Source of the DNA: Streptomyces sp. NBC_01262
Lineage (GTDB): Bacteria; Actinomycetota; Actinomycetes; Streptomycetales; Streptomycetaceae
NCBI RefSeq assembly: GCF_036226365.1
Contig: NZ_CP108462.1
Span: 5,781,501-5,845,500 of the forward strand
Length of the DNA stretch: 64,000 bases
Reading direction: 5' to 3'
This document shows positions 43,001 through 51,263 of the stretch, one piece after another. A program made the translations under genes and the position numbers. How positions within the stretch are numbered: the first letter of the stretch is position 1; the number at the start of each line of letters is the position of its first letter. Under the pieces are notes generated by a model. It was given only the letters and a program-made list of their open reading frames with translations, did not search any database and was not told the DNA's origin.

Positions 43001-44950
43001 ATGTCCGCAAGTCCAGAACGTTCACGAAGACCACGTCGTGCCAGACCACTGGCCGCCGTACTGAGCGCCACAGCTTTGCTCGGCGGCGTCTGCGTCGTGT
43101 CTGCCCAGCCTGCCGCCGCGGTCGCCTGCTCGGGCCAGGTCCGCTACGCGTCCAGCAGCAACACCATCTACGTCACCTCCGGCACTGTGAGCCTGTCCAC
43201 CATCGCCTCGCTCTGCCCGTCCGCGCCGCTCACCCTGGTCGACGCGGCCACCCACCTGTGGGAGCTGAGGGCCGATCTGATCATCCAGAACGGCGCCACG
43301 CTCAGCCTGCACGGCACCTCGGTGAGCGGCGGTGACGTCGACACCCTGCGGCTGCGCAGCCTGTCCGACAACGCCGTCACGCACGTCAGCGCCATCACCG
43401 CCCAGTACGGCACCATCGACATCAACGGTGTCCACATCACGTCCTGGGACGACGCCGCGGGTGCCCCCGACACCGACCCGATGCTGCCGGACACGGCCTC
43501 GTCCACCGACCGGGCGCGGGCGTTCATCCGGGCGCTGTCCTACCTGGACACCGACGGCACCCCCCGTGAGTCCCGGATGGACATCACCGACAGCGACATC
43601 GGCTACCTCGGCTGGCACGGCGCCGAGGCCTACGGGGTGTCGTACAAGGGCCGCGGCTGCGACTCCACCCACCTCAGCGTGTGCGCCGCGCTGAACGTCT
43701 ACGGGTCGGAGACCGACAGCCGCTTCCACGACAACTTCATGGGCACGTACACCTTCGACGCCTACGGCATGACATTCGACAACAACGAGTACGACCACAA
43801 CGTGATGTACGGGCTCGACCCGCACGACGACTCCGACTATCTCACCATCACCCACAACCACTCGCACGACAACGGCGACCACGGGATCATCTGCTCCCAG
43901 CGCTGCGACCACCTGGAGATCGCCTACAACGAGGTGGACCACAACGGCATCCCGCCGTATGTGCCGCCGGGCGACGACGACGCGTCGGACAACCAGGTGC
44001 ACGGCATCATGATCCACCGAGGGGTCACGGACTCGGTCATCGAGTACAACAACATCCACGACCAGCCCAACGGTGCGGGCATCGCGGTCTTCGACAGCAG
44101 CAACGACATCATCCGGAACAACACGGTGAGCGGCGCCGAGTACGGGCTGCGCTACAGCGTCGGCTCCAGCAACATCACCACCTCGGCGAACACCGTCACC
44201 AACAGCAGCCAGTACGCCGTCTTCACGTACCAGGGCACGGACATCCCGGCGTACACCAACTCCACCGGCCGCCCGACCGGCCTCACCTTCACCGGCAACA
44301 CCTTCACCGGAAGCGGCAGCAACGCGGTCAAGCTCAACCAGAGCGACGGCACGGTCTTCACCGGGAACACCTTCTCCGGAACCTTCGGCTCCGGGGTGCT
44401 CACCCAGTACACGACCGGCACTCTCCTGTCCGGCAACACCGCGCCCACCTCGCTCGGCTACTCCGTCAAGGGCGACTCCACCACACCGGGCAGCATCACC
44501 TTCAAGGACGCCACCGCGCCCACCCAGGTGACCGTGGACAGCGTCAGCTCGGCAGCGTTCACCAGCACCGTCGGCACCGTCTACAAGGTTGCCGGATACC
44601 CCTCGGTCGGCACCGCGCTCACCACCGGCGGCAGCACCAGCACGCTGACCCTGGCCCGGGTGGGCTCCGGCCAGGTGACGGTCACCCCGCTGCCGCTGGC
44701 CGTCAAGCCGGGCAGCGGCACCGCCACCGCGCGGGTGCCCAGTGGCGCGGACTCGTACGAGACCGCAGTGACGGCCGGTACGGCCGGCTCCGATCTGGCG
44801 TTCACGGCCTCCGGACTCACTCCCGGCGCCACGTACACCCTCACCGCGGACGGCACCACCGTCACCTCCGGCACCGCGAACGCGAGCGGCGCCCTGACCC
44901 TGCACGCCACCGCGGCGAGCACCTCGGAGGTGGACTACCGCCTCGGCTGA
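43001..44950 (+). CDS. Exported parallel beta-helix protein, mannuronan-epimerase-like, 649 aa
   Basis: A signal peptide (about residues 1-46) is followed by a beta-helix core (about 60-520). At about residues 272-277 the sequence YGLDPHDDSDYLTI contains DPHD, the catalytic motif of alginate C5-epimerases, supported by NHSHDNGDHGIICSQRC just after. A C-terminal domain (about 545-649) ends in an immunoglobulin-like module (DSYETAVTAG to VDYRLG), of which a diverged copy lies at 48319-48523. ATG 43001 has GGAG 6 bp upstream. It is very likely the enzyme that converts mannuronate to guluronate in the polymer outside the cell. Confidence 0.8.
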   Translation: MSASPERSRRPRRARPLAAVLSATALLGGVCVVSAQPAAAVACSGQVRYASSSNTIYVTSGTVSLSTIASLCPSAPLTLVDAATHLWELRADLIIQNGATLSLHGTSVSGGDVDTLRLRSLSDNAVTHVSAITAQYGTIDINGVHITSWDDAAGAPDTDPMLPDTASSTDRARAFIRALSYLDTDGTPRESRMDITDSDIGYLGWHGAEAYGVSYKGRGCDSTHLSVCAALNVYGSETDSRFHDNFMGTYTFDAYGMTFDNNEYDHNVMYGLDPHDDSDYLTITHNHSHDNGDHGIICSQRCDHLEIAYNEVDHNGIPPYVPPGDDDASDNQVHGIMIHRGVTDSVIEYNNIHDQPNGAGIAVFDSSNDIIRNNTVSGAEYGLRYSVGSSNITTSANTVTNSSQYAVFTYQGTDIPAYTNSTGRPTGLTFTGNTFTGSGSNAVKLNQSDGTVFTGNTFSGTFGSGVLTQYTTGTLLSGNTAPTSLGYSVKGDSTTPGSITFKDATAPTQVTVDSVSSAAFTSTVGTVYKVAGYPSVGTALTTGGSTSTLTLARVGSGQVTVTPLPLAVKPGSGTATARVPSGADSYETAVTAGTAGSDLAFTASGLTPGATYTLTADGTTVTSGTANASGALTLHATAASTSEVDYRLG

Positions 44951-45088
44951 GGCGGCGCCGGCGCGGCGGTCACGGGCAGGCGGGCCACAGTCGCCGCGAC
45001 CGCCGCGACCGGCGGCACCACTTGACGATCACAAGCACCGAAGACGCGCGGCGGAGAAACCGGCGCCCGGGACTGGAGCAGCAACATC

Positions 45089-45964
45089 ATGCGCAGACGC
45101 CAGATCATCACAGCGGGCACCGCGGCAGCCGCCGCCCTCGCCGGATGCTCCGCCCCTGGCACGTCCCGTCCCCGCGCGTCCGCAGCACCAGCCACCGGCT
45201 CCGCCGGCACCCCGCTGAGCCGCGACGCGGTCACTGCCGCGCCCCGTCTGTTCGGCCCCGCCCTGGAGCCCCGCACCACCGGATCGTTCGGCCTGGACCG
45301 TGCCCTCCTGATGGCCGCACCGCACCCGGTGCTGGGCCGGCGGCTGCGGGTGCGCTATCCGGCCGGCTCGGCCAGCCCGACCGTGGCCCGGCAGTACGGC
45401 AAGCCCGAGGGCGGAGCCCAGCTGTATCTGGCGCTGCGCTCCGGCCCGGCCGAGGCCCTGAACCTGCGCTACTACGTGCGTTTCCCCGCGGAGTTCGACT
45501 TCGTCAAGGGCGGCAAACTGCCCGGTCTGTACGGCGGATCGGTGACCAGTGGCCGGCACATCCCCGACGGCGAGGACGGCCTGTCCACCCGCTACATGTG
45601 GCGGCGAGGCGGCACCGGCGAGGTATACGCCTACCTGCCGACCTCCGTCCAGCACGGCACGTCCCTCGGCAGCGGGGACTGGCGCTGGCCCGTCGGCCGG
45701 TGGACCTGCGTGGAACAGGCCGTACGCCTCAACACGCCGGGACGGTCGGACGGTTCGGTCACCGTGTTCCTCAACGGCGCCCGGGTGCTGCGCAGCGACG
45801 ACCTGGAGTTCCGCACCACGAACCGGCTCGGCATCGAAGGGGTCTTCTTCTCGACCTTCTTCGGCGGCAGCGACCCGAGCTGGTCCACGCCCCGCACGCA
45901 GTTCGCGGAGTTCGCCGCGTTCGCCGTCTCCGGCCACTACATCGGGCCCTTGCCCGGCGTCTGA
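45089..45964 (+). CDS. Lipoprotein resembling family-14 polysaccharide (alginate) lyases, 291 aa
   Basis: The signal peptide has a twin-arginine-like RRR start and a lipobox LAGC with Cys 20 as the lipid-modified residue. The mature domain (about residues 65-285) is a beta-jelly-roll. NLRYYVRFPAEFDFVKGGKL and the stretch MWRRGGTGEVYAYLP recall PL14 alginate lyases and related glucuronan lyases. Alginate operons usually encode a lyase that clips chains during export (AlgL, a different fold). Here a surface-anchored lyase could do this job. The family call rests on motif recognition only. Confidence 0.7.
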   Translation: MRRRQIITAGTAAAAALAGCSAPGTSRPRASAAPATGSAGTPLSRDAVTAAPRLFGPALEPRTTGSFGLDRALLMAAPHPVLGRRLRVRYPAGSASPTVARQYGKPEGGAQLYLALRSGPAEALNLRYYVRFPAEFDFVKGGKLPGLYGGSVTSGRHIPDGEDGLSTRYMWRRGGTGEVYAYLPTSVQHGTSLGSGDWRWPVGRWTCVEQAVRLNTPGRSDGSVTVFLNGARVLRSDDLEFRTTNRLGIEGVFFSTFFGGSDPSWSTPRTQFAEFAAFAVSGHYIGPLPGV

Positions 45965-46023
45965 CCTACACCCACACGTCATCAGCAACCACGTCATCAG
46001 CAGCCAAGTCACCAGGAGGCATC

Positions 46024-46794
46024 ATGACCACTACCCACGACGCCCCTCCCACCACCGTCACCGCCTGGGGCGGGACGATGGTCCGCCAGGCCGTGATCCT
46101 CGCAGGCGGGCAGGCCAGCCGCCTCCGGCCGTACACGGATACCATCCCCAAGGCCCTGGTGCAGGTCGCGGGCCGGCCGATCTTCGAGCACCAGGCCTCA
46201 TGGCTGGCCGCCGAGGGCATCGAGGAGGTCGTCATATCCTGCGGCTACCGGGCCGACGTACTCCAGGAGTACGTCGACACCCACCGCCTGCCGCTCCGGG
46301 TACGCATCGTGGTGGAGGACGAACCGCTCGGGCGCGGCGGCGGCCTGAAGTACGCCGCCAAGAACCTGCCGTTCCAGGACGAGCGCTGGGTCGGCCTCAA
46401 CGGCGACATCCTCACCCGGTTCTCGCTGCGCGACCTGGCCCGCGCCCATGTCGAGCGGTCGGCGATGGCCACCCTGGCGGTCACGCCGCTGAAGTCCCCG
46501 TACGGCATCGTCGAGCTGACCAGCGGGGACCGGATCAGCAGCTTCACCGAGGCGCCGGTGCTGCCGCACTGGATCAACGCCGGTGTCTATCTCTTCGAGC
46601 CCTCCGTCACACCGCTGCTGCCCGACCTCGGCGACCACGAGGACACCACCTTCCCCGCACTGTCCGCGCAGGACCGGCTGTCGGCCTACCGCATCAACGG
46701 CTACTGGCGCGGCGTCGACAACGCCAAGGACCTCAAGGAGGCCACCAAGGAGGTCACGGCCTTCGGCTGGGTCCGGGCCCTGGAAGCCGCCTGA
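46024..46794 (+). CDS. Sugar-1-phosphate nucleotidyltransferase (mannose-1-phosphate guanylyltransferase-like), 256 aa
   Basis: This is an NTP_transferase-fold enzyme. The N-terminal signature is VILAGGQASRLRPYTDTIPK (residues about 23-42), GLNGDILT holds the metal-binding Asp, and INAGVYLFE and GYWRGVDNAKDLKEA complete the sugar-phosphate site. In context it should form GDP-mannose from mannose-1-phosphate made by the next gene product. AGGAGG lies before ATG 46024. It lacks the isomerase domain of bifunctional AlgA, so mannose-6-phosphate must come from a general isomerase. Confidence 0.82.
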   Translation: MTTTHDAPPTTVTAWGGTMVRQAVILAGGQASRLRPYTDTIPKALVQVAGRPIFEHQASWLAAEGIEEVVISCGYRADVLQEYVDTHRLPLRVRIVVEDEPLGRGGGLKYAAKNLPFQDERWVGLNGDILTRFSLRDLARAHVERSAMATLAVTPLKSPYGIVELTSGDRISSFTEAPVLPHWINAGVYLFEPSVTPLLPDLGDHEDTTFPALSAQDRLSAYRINGYWRGVDNAKDLKEATKEVTAFGWVRALEAA

Positions 46795-46866
46795 GCGGGT
46801 CCGACACGGCCGGCCCGCCCTTTCGTCCGGGGGGCCGGCCGCCGGCTTCCCGTCACACGACAGAAC

Positions 46867-46896
46867 GAACAGGAACAGGAACAGGAACAGGAACAG
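46867..46896 (+). repeat. Hexanucleotide repeat over the phosphomannomutase ribosome-binding site
   Basis: GAACAG occurs five times in tandem and ends 3 bp before ATG 46900. Each unit junction creates an AGGA Shine-Dalgarno-like core, so copy number would change the spacing or strength of the binding site. Confidence 0.8.
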
Positions 46897-46899
46897 GAC

Positions 46900-48243
46900 A
46901 TGCTCGACTACTCACGACTGGTCAAGGCCTACGACATCCGTGGCGAGGTCCCCTCCCAGCTCGATCCCGGCCTCGCGGAAAAGATCGGCACCCTGTTCAT
47001 CCGGCTCACCGGCGCGGAACGCATCGTCATCGCCCGTGACATGCGCGCCACCTCCCCTGCCCTGGCAGGGGCGTTCGCCGCCGGAGCCACCGCCGCGGGA
47101 GCGGACGTCATCGACGCCGGCCTGGGCTCCACGGACTACCTCTACTACGCCAGCGGCAGCCTGGACCTCCCTGGCGTGATGATCACCGCCAGCCACAACC
47201 CGGCCAAGGACAACGGCATCAAGCTGTGCCGCGCCGGCGCCGCCCCGATCGGCGAGGACACCGGACTGGCCCTGATCCGCGGCTGGTTGGAGGCCGGCGA
47301 CATCCCCGCTCCGGCCGCCCGCTCCGGCGCGGTGGTCCGCCAGGACCTCCTGGGGCGCTACGCCGCGCACCTGGGCAGCCTGGTCGACCTCACCGGCAAC
47401 CGCCCGCTGAAGGTCGTCGCCGACGCCGGCAACGGCATGGCAGGGCACACCGTGCCGGCCGTCTTCGAGGGACTGCCGATAGAGCTGGTGCCGCTGTACT
47501 TCGAACTCGACGGCACCTTCCCCAACCACGAGGCCAACCCGCTGGAGCCGAAGAACCTGCTCGACCTCCAGGCCGAGGTGCTGCGCACCGGCGCGGACAT
47601 CGGCCTGGCCTTCGACGGCGATGCCGACCGCTGCTTCTTCGTGGACGAGCGCGGCGAGCCGGTCTCCCCGTCGGCGATCGTCGGCCTGGTGGCGGCCCGG
47701 GAGCTGGCCAAGGACCCCGGCTCGGCCGTCGTCCACAACGTCATCACCTCGGCTGCCGCCGTGGAGGTCATCCGCGAGCACGGCGGCGTCCCGGTGCGCT
47801 CCCGCGTCGGCCACTCGTACATGAAGGCCCTGATGGCCGAGCACAACGCCGTCTTCGGCGGCGAGCACTCCGGTCACTACTACTTCCGCGACTTCTGGCG
47901 CGCCGACACCGGCATGCTCACCGCCCTGCACGTACTGGACGCGCTCGCCGAGCAGGACCGGCCGCTGTCCGAACTGGCCGCAGGCTACTCCCGCTACGCC
48001 GCCTCCGGCGAGATCAACTCCCAGGTCGAGGACGTGGCCGGCAAGCTCGACGAGGTCTGGACCGCGTACCGGGACCGGGGAGCCGCGGACCGCCTCGACG
48101 GACTGACAGTGGACCTCGGCGACGGCCGCTGGTTCAACCTGCGCCCGTCCAACACCGAACCGCTGCTGCGGCTCAATGTGGAAGCCCCCGACCGGGACGC
48201 CCTGGAGACCCTCCGTGACGAAATCCTCGGCCTTATCCGCTGA
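46900..48243 (+). CDS. manB: Phosphomannomutase/phosphoglucomutase, 447 aa
   Basis: This enzyme of the alpha-D-phosphohexomutase family interconverts mannose-6- and mannose-1-phosphate. The phosphoserine loop is TASHNP with Ser 98, the Mg-binding loop is DGDADR starting at Asp 239, the sugar loop is GEHSGHYYF and the phosphate loop is RPSNTEP. It is the same enzyme class as AlgC, completing the route to GDP-mannose with the upstream nucleotidyltransferase. Its ribosome-binding site is a hexanucleotide repeat. Confidence 0.93.
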   Translation: MLDYSRLVKAYDIRGEVPSQLDPGLAEKIGTLFIRLTGAERIVIARDMRATSPALAGAFAAGATAAGADVIDAGLGSTDYLYYASGSLDLPGVMITASHNPAKDNGIKLCRAGAAPIGEDTGLALIRGWLEAGDIPAPAARSGAVVRQDLLGRYAAHLGSLVDLTGNRPLKVVADAGNGMAGHTVPAVFEGLPIELVPLYFELDGTFPNHEANPLEPKNLLDLQAEVLRTGADIGLAFDGDADRCFFVDERGEPVSPSAIVGLVAARELAKDPGSAVVHNVITSAAAVEVIREHGGVPVRSRVGHSYMKALMAEHNAVFGGEHSGHYYFRDFWRADTGMLTALHVLDALAEQDRPLSELAAGYSRYAASGEINSQVEDVAGKLDEVWTAYRDRGAADRLDGLTVDLGDGRWFNLRPSNTEPLLRLNVEAPDRDALETLRDEILGLIR

Positions 48244-48318
48244 CCCGCCGGTCCTCCGGCACCCGTTCCCGACCACCGCCGACGTCCCCACCGGATGGGC
48301 ACCTCCCAGGAGAGACGC

Positions 48319-48523
48319 CTACGAGACCGCGGTCACCGCCGCCAAATCCGGCACCGATCTGGCCTTCACGGCCTCGAAACTGACCTCCGGCGCCACCTAC
48401 GTCCTCACCGCCGGGGGCACCACCGTCGCCACGGGCACGGCCTCCTCCGGCGGCACTCTCACGCTGCACGCCACCGCGGAGAGCACCGCGGAGGTGGACT
48501 ACCGCTTCGTCAGGTCCGCCTGA
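48319..48523 (+). pseudogene. Diverged copy of the beta-helix protein's C-terminal module
   Basis: The reading frame from about 48319 to the stop at 48523 (AYETAVTAAKSGTDLAFTAS and onward) repeats the last ~65 residues of the protein at 43001-44950, at both protein and DNA level. There is no start codon of its own after the phosphomannomutase gene. It is probably a duplication remnant, unless it is read from a non-standard start inside the preceding gene. Confidence 0.7.
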
Positions 48524-48583
48524 ATCAAACCCCGGGGGTTCGCCGTCCGCCCCGGGGCTCAGCGCAGTTCACCGGCTGGTCCT

Positions 48584-48620
48584 CGCCGTCGCGGTAGACG
48601 GTGGCCACGTGGTTCTGGAA
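48584..48620 (-). repeat. Inverted copy of a short piece of the alpha/beta-barrel gene
   Basis: On the minus strand this segment encodes FQNHVATVYRDG and closely matches the plus-strand segment 49110-49146 (FQDHAVTVYRDG) with a few mismatches. It suggests a local inverted duplication near the cluster border. Confidence 0.45.
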
Positions 48621-48664
48621 GACCCGTACTCGGAGCGAAGTCGCACCGGGCGCCCACTCCCAAT

Positions 48665-48679
48665 CTGATGCGGCATCAG
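48665..48679. promoter_or_regulatory. Operator palindrome (site 14), perfect
   Basis: CTGATGCGGCATCAG has 7-bp perfect arms and AAT/ATA flanks. It ends 13 bp before the start of the gene at 48693, which may be leaderless or nearly so. Confidence 0.78.
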
Positions 48680-48692
48680 ATAAACCGGATGC

Positions 48693-49553
48693 ATGACAGA
48701 CGACGCAGGACCCATAGCCGAGGCCCACAGCGAGATGTATGCGGATCTGGCCGCCGTCGGCCCGTACGGGCCCGGGTTCGGCCATGCCCTGATCACCATG
48801 GTCGAGCCGCACCCGGGCCATGAGTACGCGTACAACCGCTGGTACGAGGATGACCACTTCATCGCCGGTGCCATGGCCATGCCCTGGATGTACGCGGGCC
48901 GCCGCTTCGTCGCCACCCGCGAGCTCCAGCTCCTGCGCTATCCGGAGAAGTCGGCCGTCGCCCAGCCGGTCACCGCGGGCTGCTACATATCGGTCTACTG
49001 GATCACGGCGGGGCGCTATGCCGACCACATGCGGTGGACCGTCGGCATCAACAAGCGCCTCAACCGGGACGCCCGCGTCTACCACGACCGCACCCACGTC
49101 TTCACGGCCTTCCAGGACCACGCCGTCACCGTCTACCGCGACGGCGCCGCCGGGCCCCGCGACTTCCATGCCCTCGACCACCCCTACGCGGGTCTCGTGG
49201 TCGAGGTCATCGACGCCGAATCGGCCGGGCAGCGCGAGGAGTTGCTGGAGTGGCTGCGCGCCAGGCACCTTCCCAAGCGGCTGGCGAGTGGCTCATCGGC
49301 CGCGATGGTCACGGTGTTCAGGCCCACGCCGCTGCCGCTGGACCGCATGTCCTACGTCAAGCAGGTCGAGGGCACCGACACCCGGCTCACCTTGCTGTGG
49401 TTCCTTCAGCGGGACCCGCGCGAAGTGTGGGAGGAGCACTTCGCGGGGCTCGGCGAGGAGATCGCCGCGGCCGGCCTCGGCCGGGCGGAGCTGGTCGCGC
49501 CCTTCATCCCGACGGTGCCGGGAACGGACACGTACGTGGATCAGTTGCGCTGA
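48693..49553 (+). CDS. Dimeric alpha/beta-barrel (EthD/NIPSNAP-like) protein, 286 aa
   Basis: The first half (residues about 30-140) has the pattern of a ferredoxin-like alpha/beta barrel, with NRWYEDDHFIAGAMAMPW resembling EthD-type RWYxxHH motifs, here without the His pair. The second half repeats a related fold (about 160-280), suggesting an internal duplication. EthD-like proteins accompany monooxygenase and degradation systems as small-molecule binders. The perfect operator 13 bp upstream ties it to the acyl-CoA regulon although it lies 12 kb from the nearest member. It is monocistronic and faces the DUF397 gene. Confidence 0.6.
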   Translation: MTDDAGPIAEAHSEMYADLAAVGPYGPGFGHALITMVEPHPGHEYAYNRWYEDDHFIAGAMAMPWMYAGRRFVATRELQLLRYPEKSAVAQPVTAGCYISVYWITAGRYADHMRWTVGINKRLNRDARVYHDRTHVFTAFQDHAVTVYRDGAAGPRDFHALDHPYAGLVVEVIDAESAGQREELLEWLRARHLPKRLASGSSAAMVTVFRPTPLPLDRMSYVKQVEGTDTRLTLLWFLQRDPREVWEEHFAGLGEEIAAAGLGRAELVAPFIPTVPGTDTYVDQLR

Positions 49554-49661
49554 CAGGGCGGGGGTGGGGCAGGGCAGGCCAGGGCGGGAGGCAGCAGCGT
49601 GCCCCCTCGGCCAGGACGGCGGACCGGTCGAGAGGGCGTGGAGCGTGCTGCTGACGGACCA

Positions 49662-49868
49662 CTACGGGCGGGTGAAAGCTCCCCGGTTGACCTCCGCCAC
49701 GAAGGCCGACCAGGCCTGGGAGGGGAAGCTCAGGCTGGGGACGGCCAGGTCCTTGGAGTCGCGTACGGCGATGGAGTTCTCGTCCGGGAGCGCCACTTCA
49801 AGGCACGCGCCGTTGTTTCCGGAGTAAGAGGACTTCCACCATGAGAGGGCGGGATCTTCCCGATGCAT
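49662..49868 (-). CDS. DUF397-family small protein, 68 aa
   Basis: The DUF397 signatures are all present: WWKSSYSGNNGACLEVAL and VAVRDSK-like IAVRDSKDL, then a WSAFVAEV end. These proteins are the small partners of XRE regulators in Streptomyces and often modulate development or antibiotic production. The regulator gene lies directly upstream on the same strand (50039-50896) with a 170-bp gap that may hold its own promoter. Confidence 0.9.
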   Translation of the reverse strand: MHREDPALSWWKSSYSGNNGACLEVALPDENSIAVRDSKDLAVPSLSFPSQAWSAFVAEVNRGAFTRP

Positions 49869-50038
49869 GATCGCTGCTCCGATCGTGTGTGATGTGTTGC
49901 GATGTGCCCGTGCGGTTTGGGCACGACCTGACGTTACGCTGCAACATCACTGTCCGGAGAGGGGTGTTCACCCAACCGGATGGCATATTCCAAATGCCTT
50001 GCACACGTTGCGGAGTATGGGTGTACCGTTCCGCCCCC

Positions 50039-50896
50039 TCAGGGCGAGTACTCCTTGGCCGCGTCAAGAATGAACTCCCGCGACTTCTCGGGATTGAGCG
50101 CCTGCGCGCGAAGATATTCGTACATCATCGCGTACTTGTGGACGTCGGCGTGCTTCTCCAGATAGAGATCACTCGTCACGCCCTCCAGATACACCACCGA
50201 CGAGTCCGAGCTGTCCTCGAACTCCAGCACCGCGAAAGCCCCGTACATGCCCGGGTGGGCCCCTACGTCGTGCGGCAGGATCTGGACGGTGACATGCGGA
50301 AGCGTGCTCATCTCCGCGAGATATTCGAGCTGTTCGGCCATCACCGGCGGCCCGCCCACCACACGGCGCAGCGCCGATTCGTCGATCACCGCCCACAGGC
50401 GCAGCGGGTGCTCCAGATCCGCGACCCGTTCCTGCCGCTTGAGCCGCACCTCGACCCGGTTCTGGATCTCGGCCGGGGTCGCCTCGGGCCCCATGCCCAG
50501 GATGACGGCCTCGGCGTACGTACGTGTCTGCAGCAGTCCGGGCACGATCAGGGACTCATACGTGCGCAACGATTCGGCCTCGGTCTCCAGACCGATGTAG
50601 ACGCTGTACGGAACATCGCCGAATGCGTGCCACCAGCCCTGCTGGCGGGATTCGCGGGCCATGTTCATCAGCGACTCGACCAGGTGGGGGTCGTCGACCC
50701 CGTAGACGCCGCAGAGGTCGCGGACATCGCGCTGGCTGATGCTGCGCCGGCCGTTCTCCAGACGGCTGATCTTTGATTGGGAGACGAGCAGTTCCGCCGC
50801 GACCGCTTCTGCTGTCAGGCCCTTCATCTCGCGCAGCTTGCGCAATTCGGATCCGAGACGGCGTCGCCTGACGGTTGGATTGACGTTGGCGGCCAC
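50039..50896 (-). CDS. XRE-family regulator with DUF5753 domain, 285 aa
   Basis: The helix-turn-helix lies at about residues 17-70 (LREMKGLTAEAVAAELLVSQ, recognition helix SKISRLENGRRS), followed by the DUF5753 ligand-type domain common in actinobacterial regulators. The GTG start at 50896 has GGAGGTG upstream at about 11 bp. It pairs with the downstream DUF397 gene. Confidence 0.9.
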   Translation of the reverse strand: MAANVNPTVRRRRLGSELRKLREMKGLTAEAVAAELLVSQSKISRLENGRRSISQRDVRDLCGVYGVDDPHLVESLMNMARESRQQGWWHAFGDVPYSVYIGLETEAESLRTYESLIVPGLLQTRTYAEAVILGMGPEATPAEIQNRVEVRLKRQERVADLEHPLRLWAVIDESALRRVVGGPPVMAEQLEYLAEMSTLPHVTVQILPHDVGAHPGMYGAFAVLEFEDSSDSSVVYLEGVTSDLYLEKHADVHKYAMMYEYLRAQALNPEKSREFILDAAKEYSP

Positions 50897-51263
50897 GGGA
50901 CGTGCACCTCCGGCATCGAATGGTTTCTGCAGTGCGGTGTGCTGTGCGCTGCTGTTGTGTACTGCTGGTCAGCAGCCTGCCACTACCGGTCATCATCGCG
51001 CTGGGAAATGGTCGTATGGTCGGCTCTTCAAGCAGCTCAGGCGGCCGAAGCGGCCGAAAAACAGCGACGCGCGGGCCGTCGGCCGGTGTTGACCGGCCGG
51101 TGGCCCGCGCGTCGCAGCGGCTCCCGTGACCGGGTCGCTGGGGACGGATGCGGATTTGGGTGTCCGGGCCCTGCCTCCGGACACCGGTCCGTCCTGATGT
51201 TCTGGCTCTGCCTGGTGGCTCTGCTCTCCTGGCTCCTGTGCCCTGATCTCCTGCTCTGTCAGC
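50897..51263. other. 367-bp gap between the XRE and GPP34 genes
   Basis: No supportable gene. The right part carries the terminator at 51065-51114, and the left part must hold the XRE promoter; no motif stands out. Confidence 0.6.
51065..51114 (-). terminator. Strong hairpin downstream of GPP34
   Basis: A 13-bp outer stem (CGACGCGCGGGCC pairing with its complement) and an inner GGCCGGT/ACCGGCC stem form a 50-bp hairpin. It lies 150 bp after the GPP34 stop. Confidence 0.65.
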
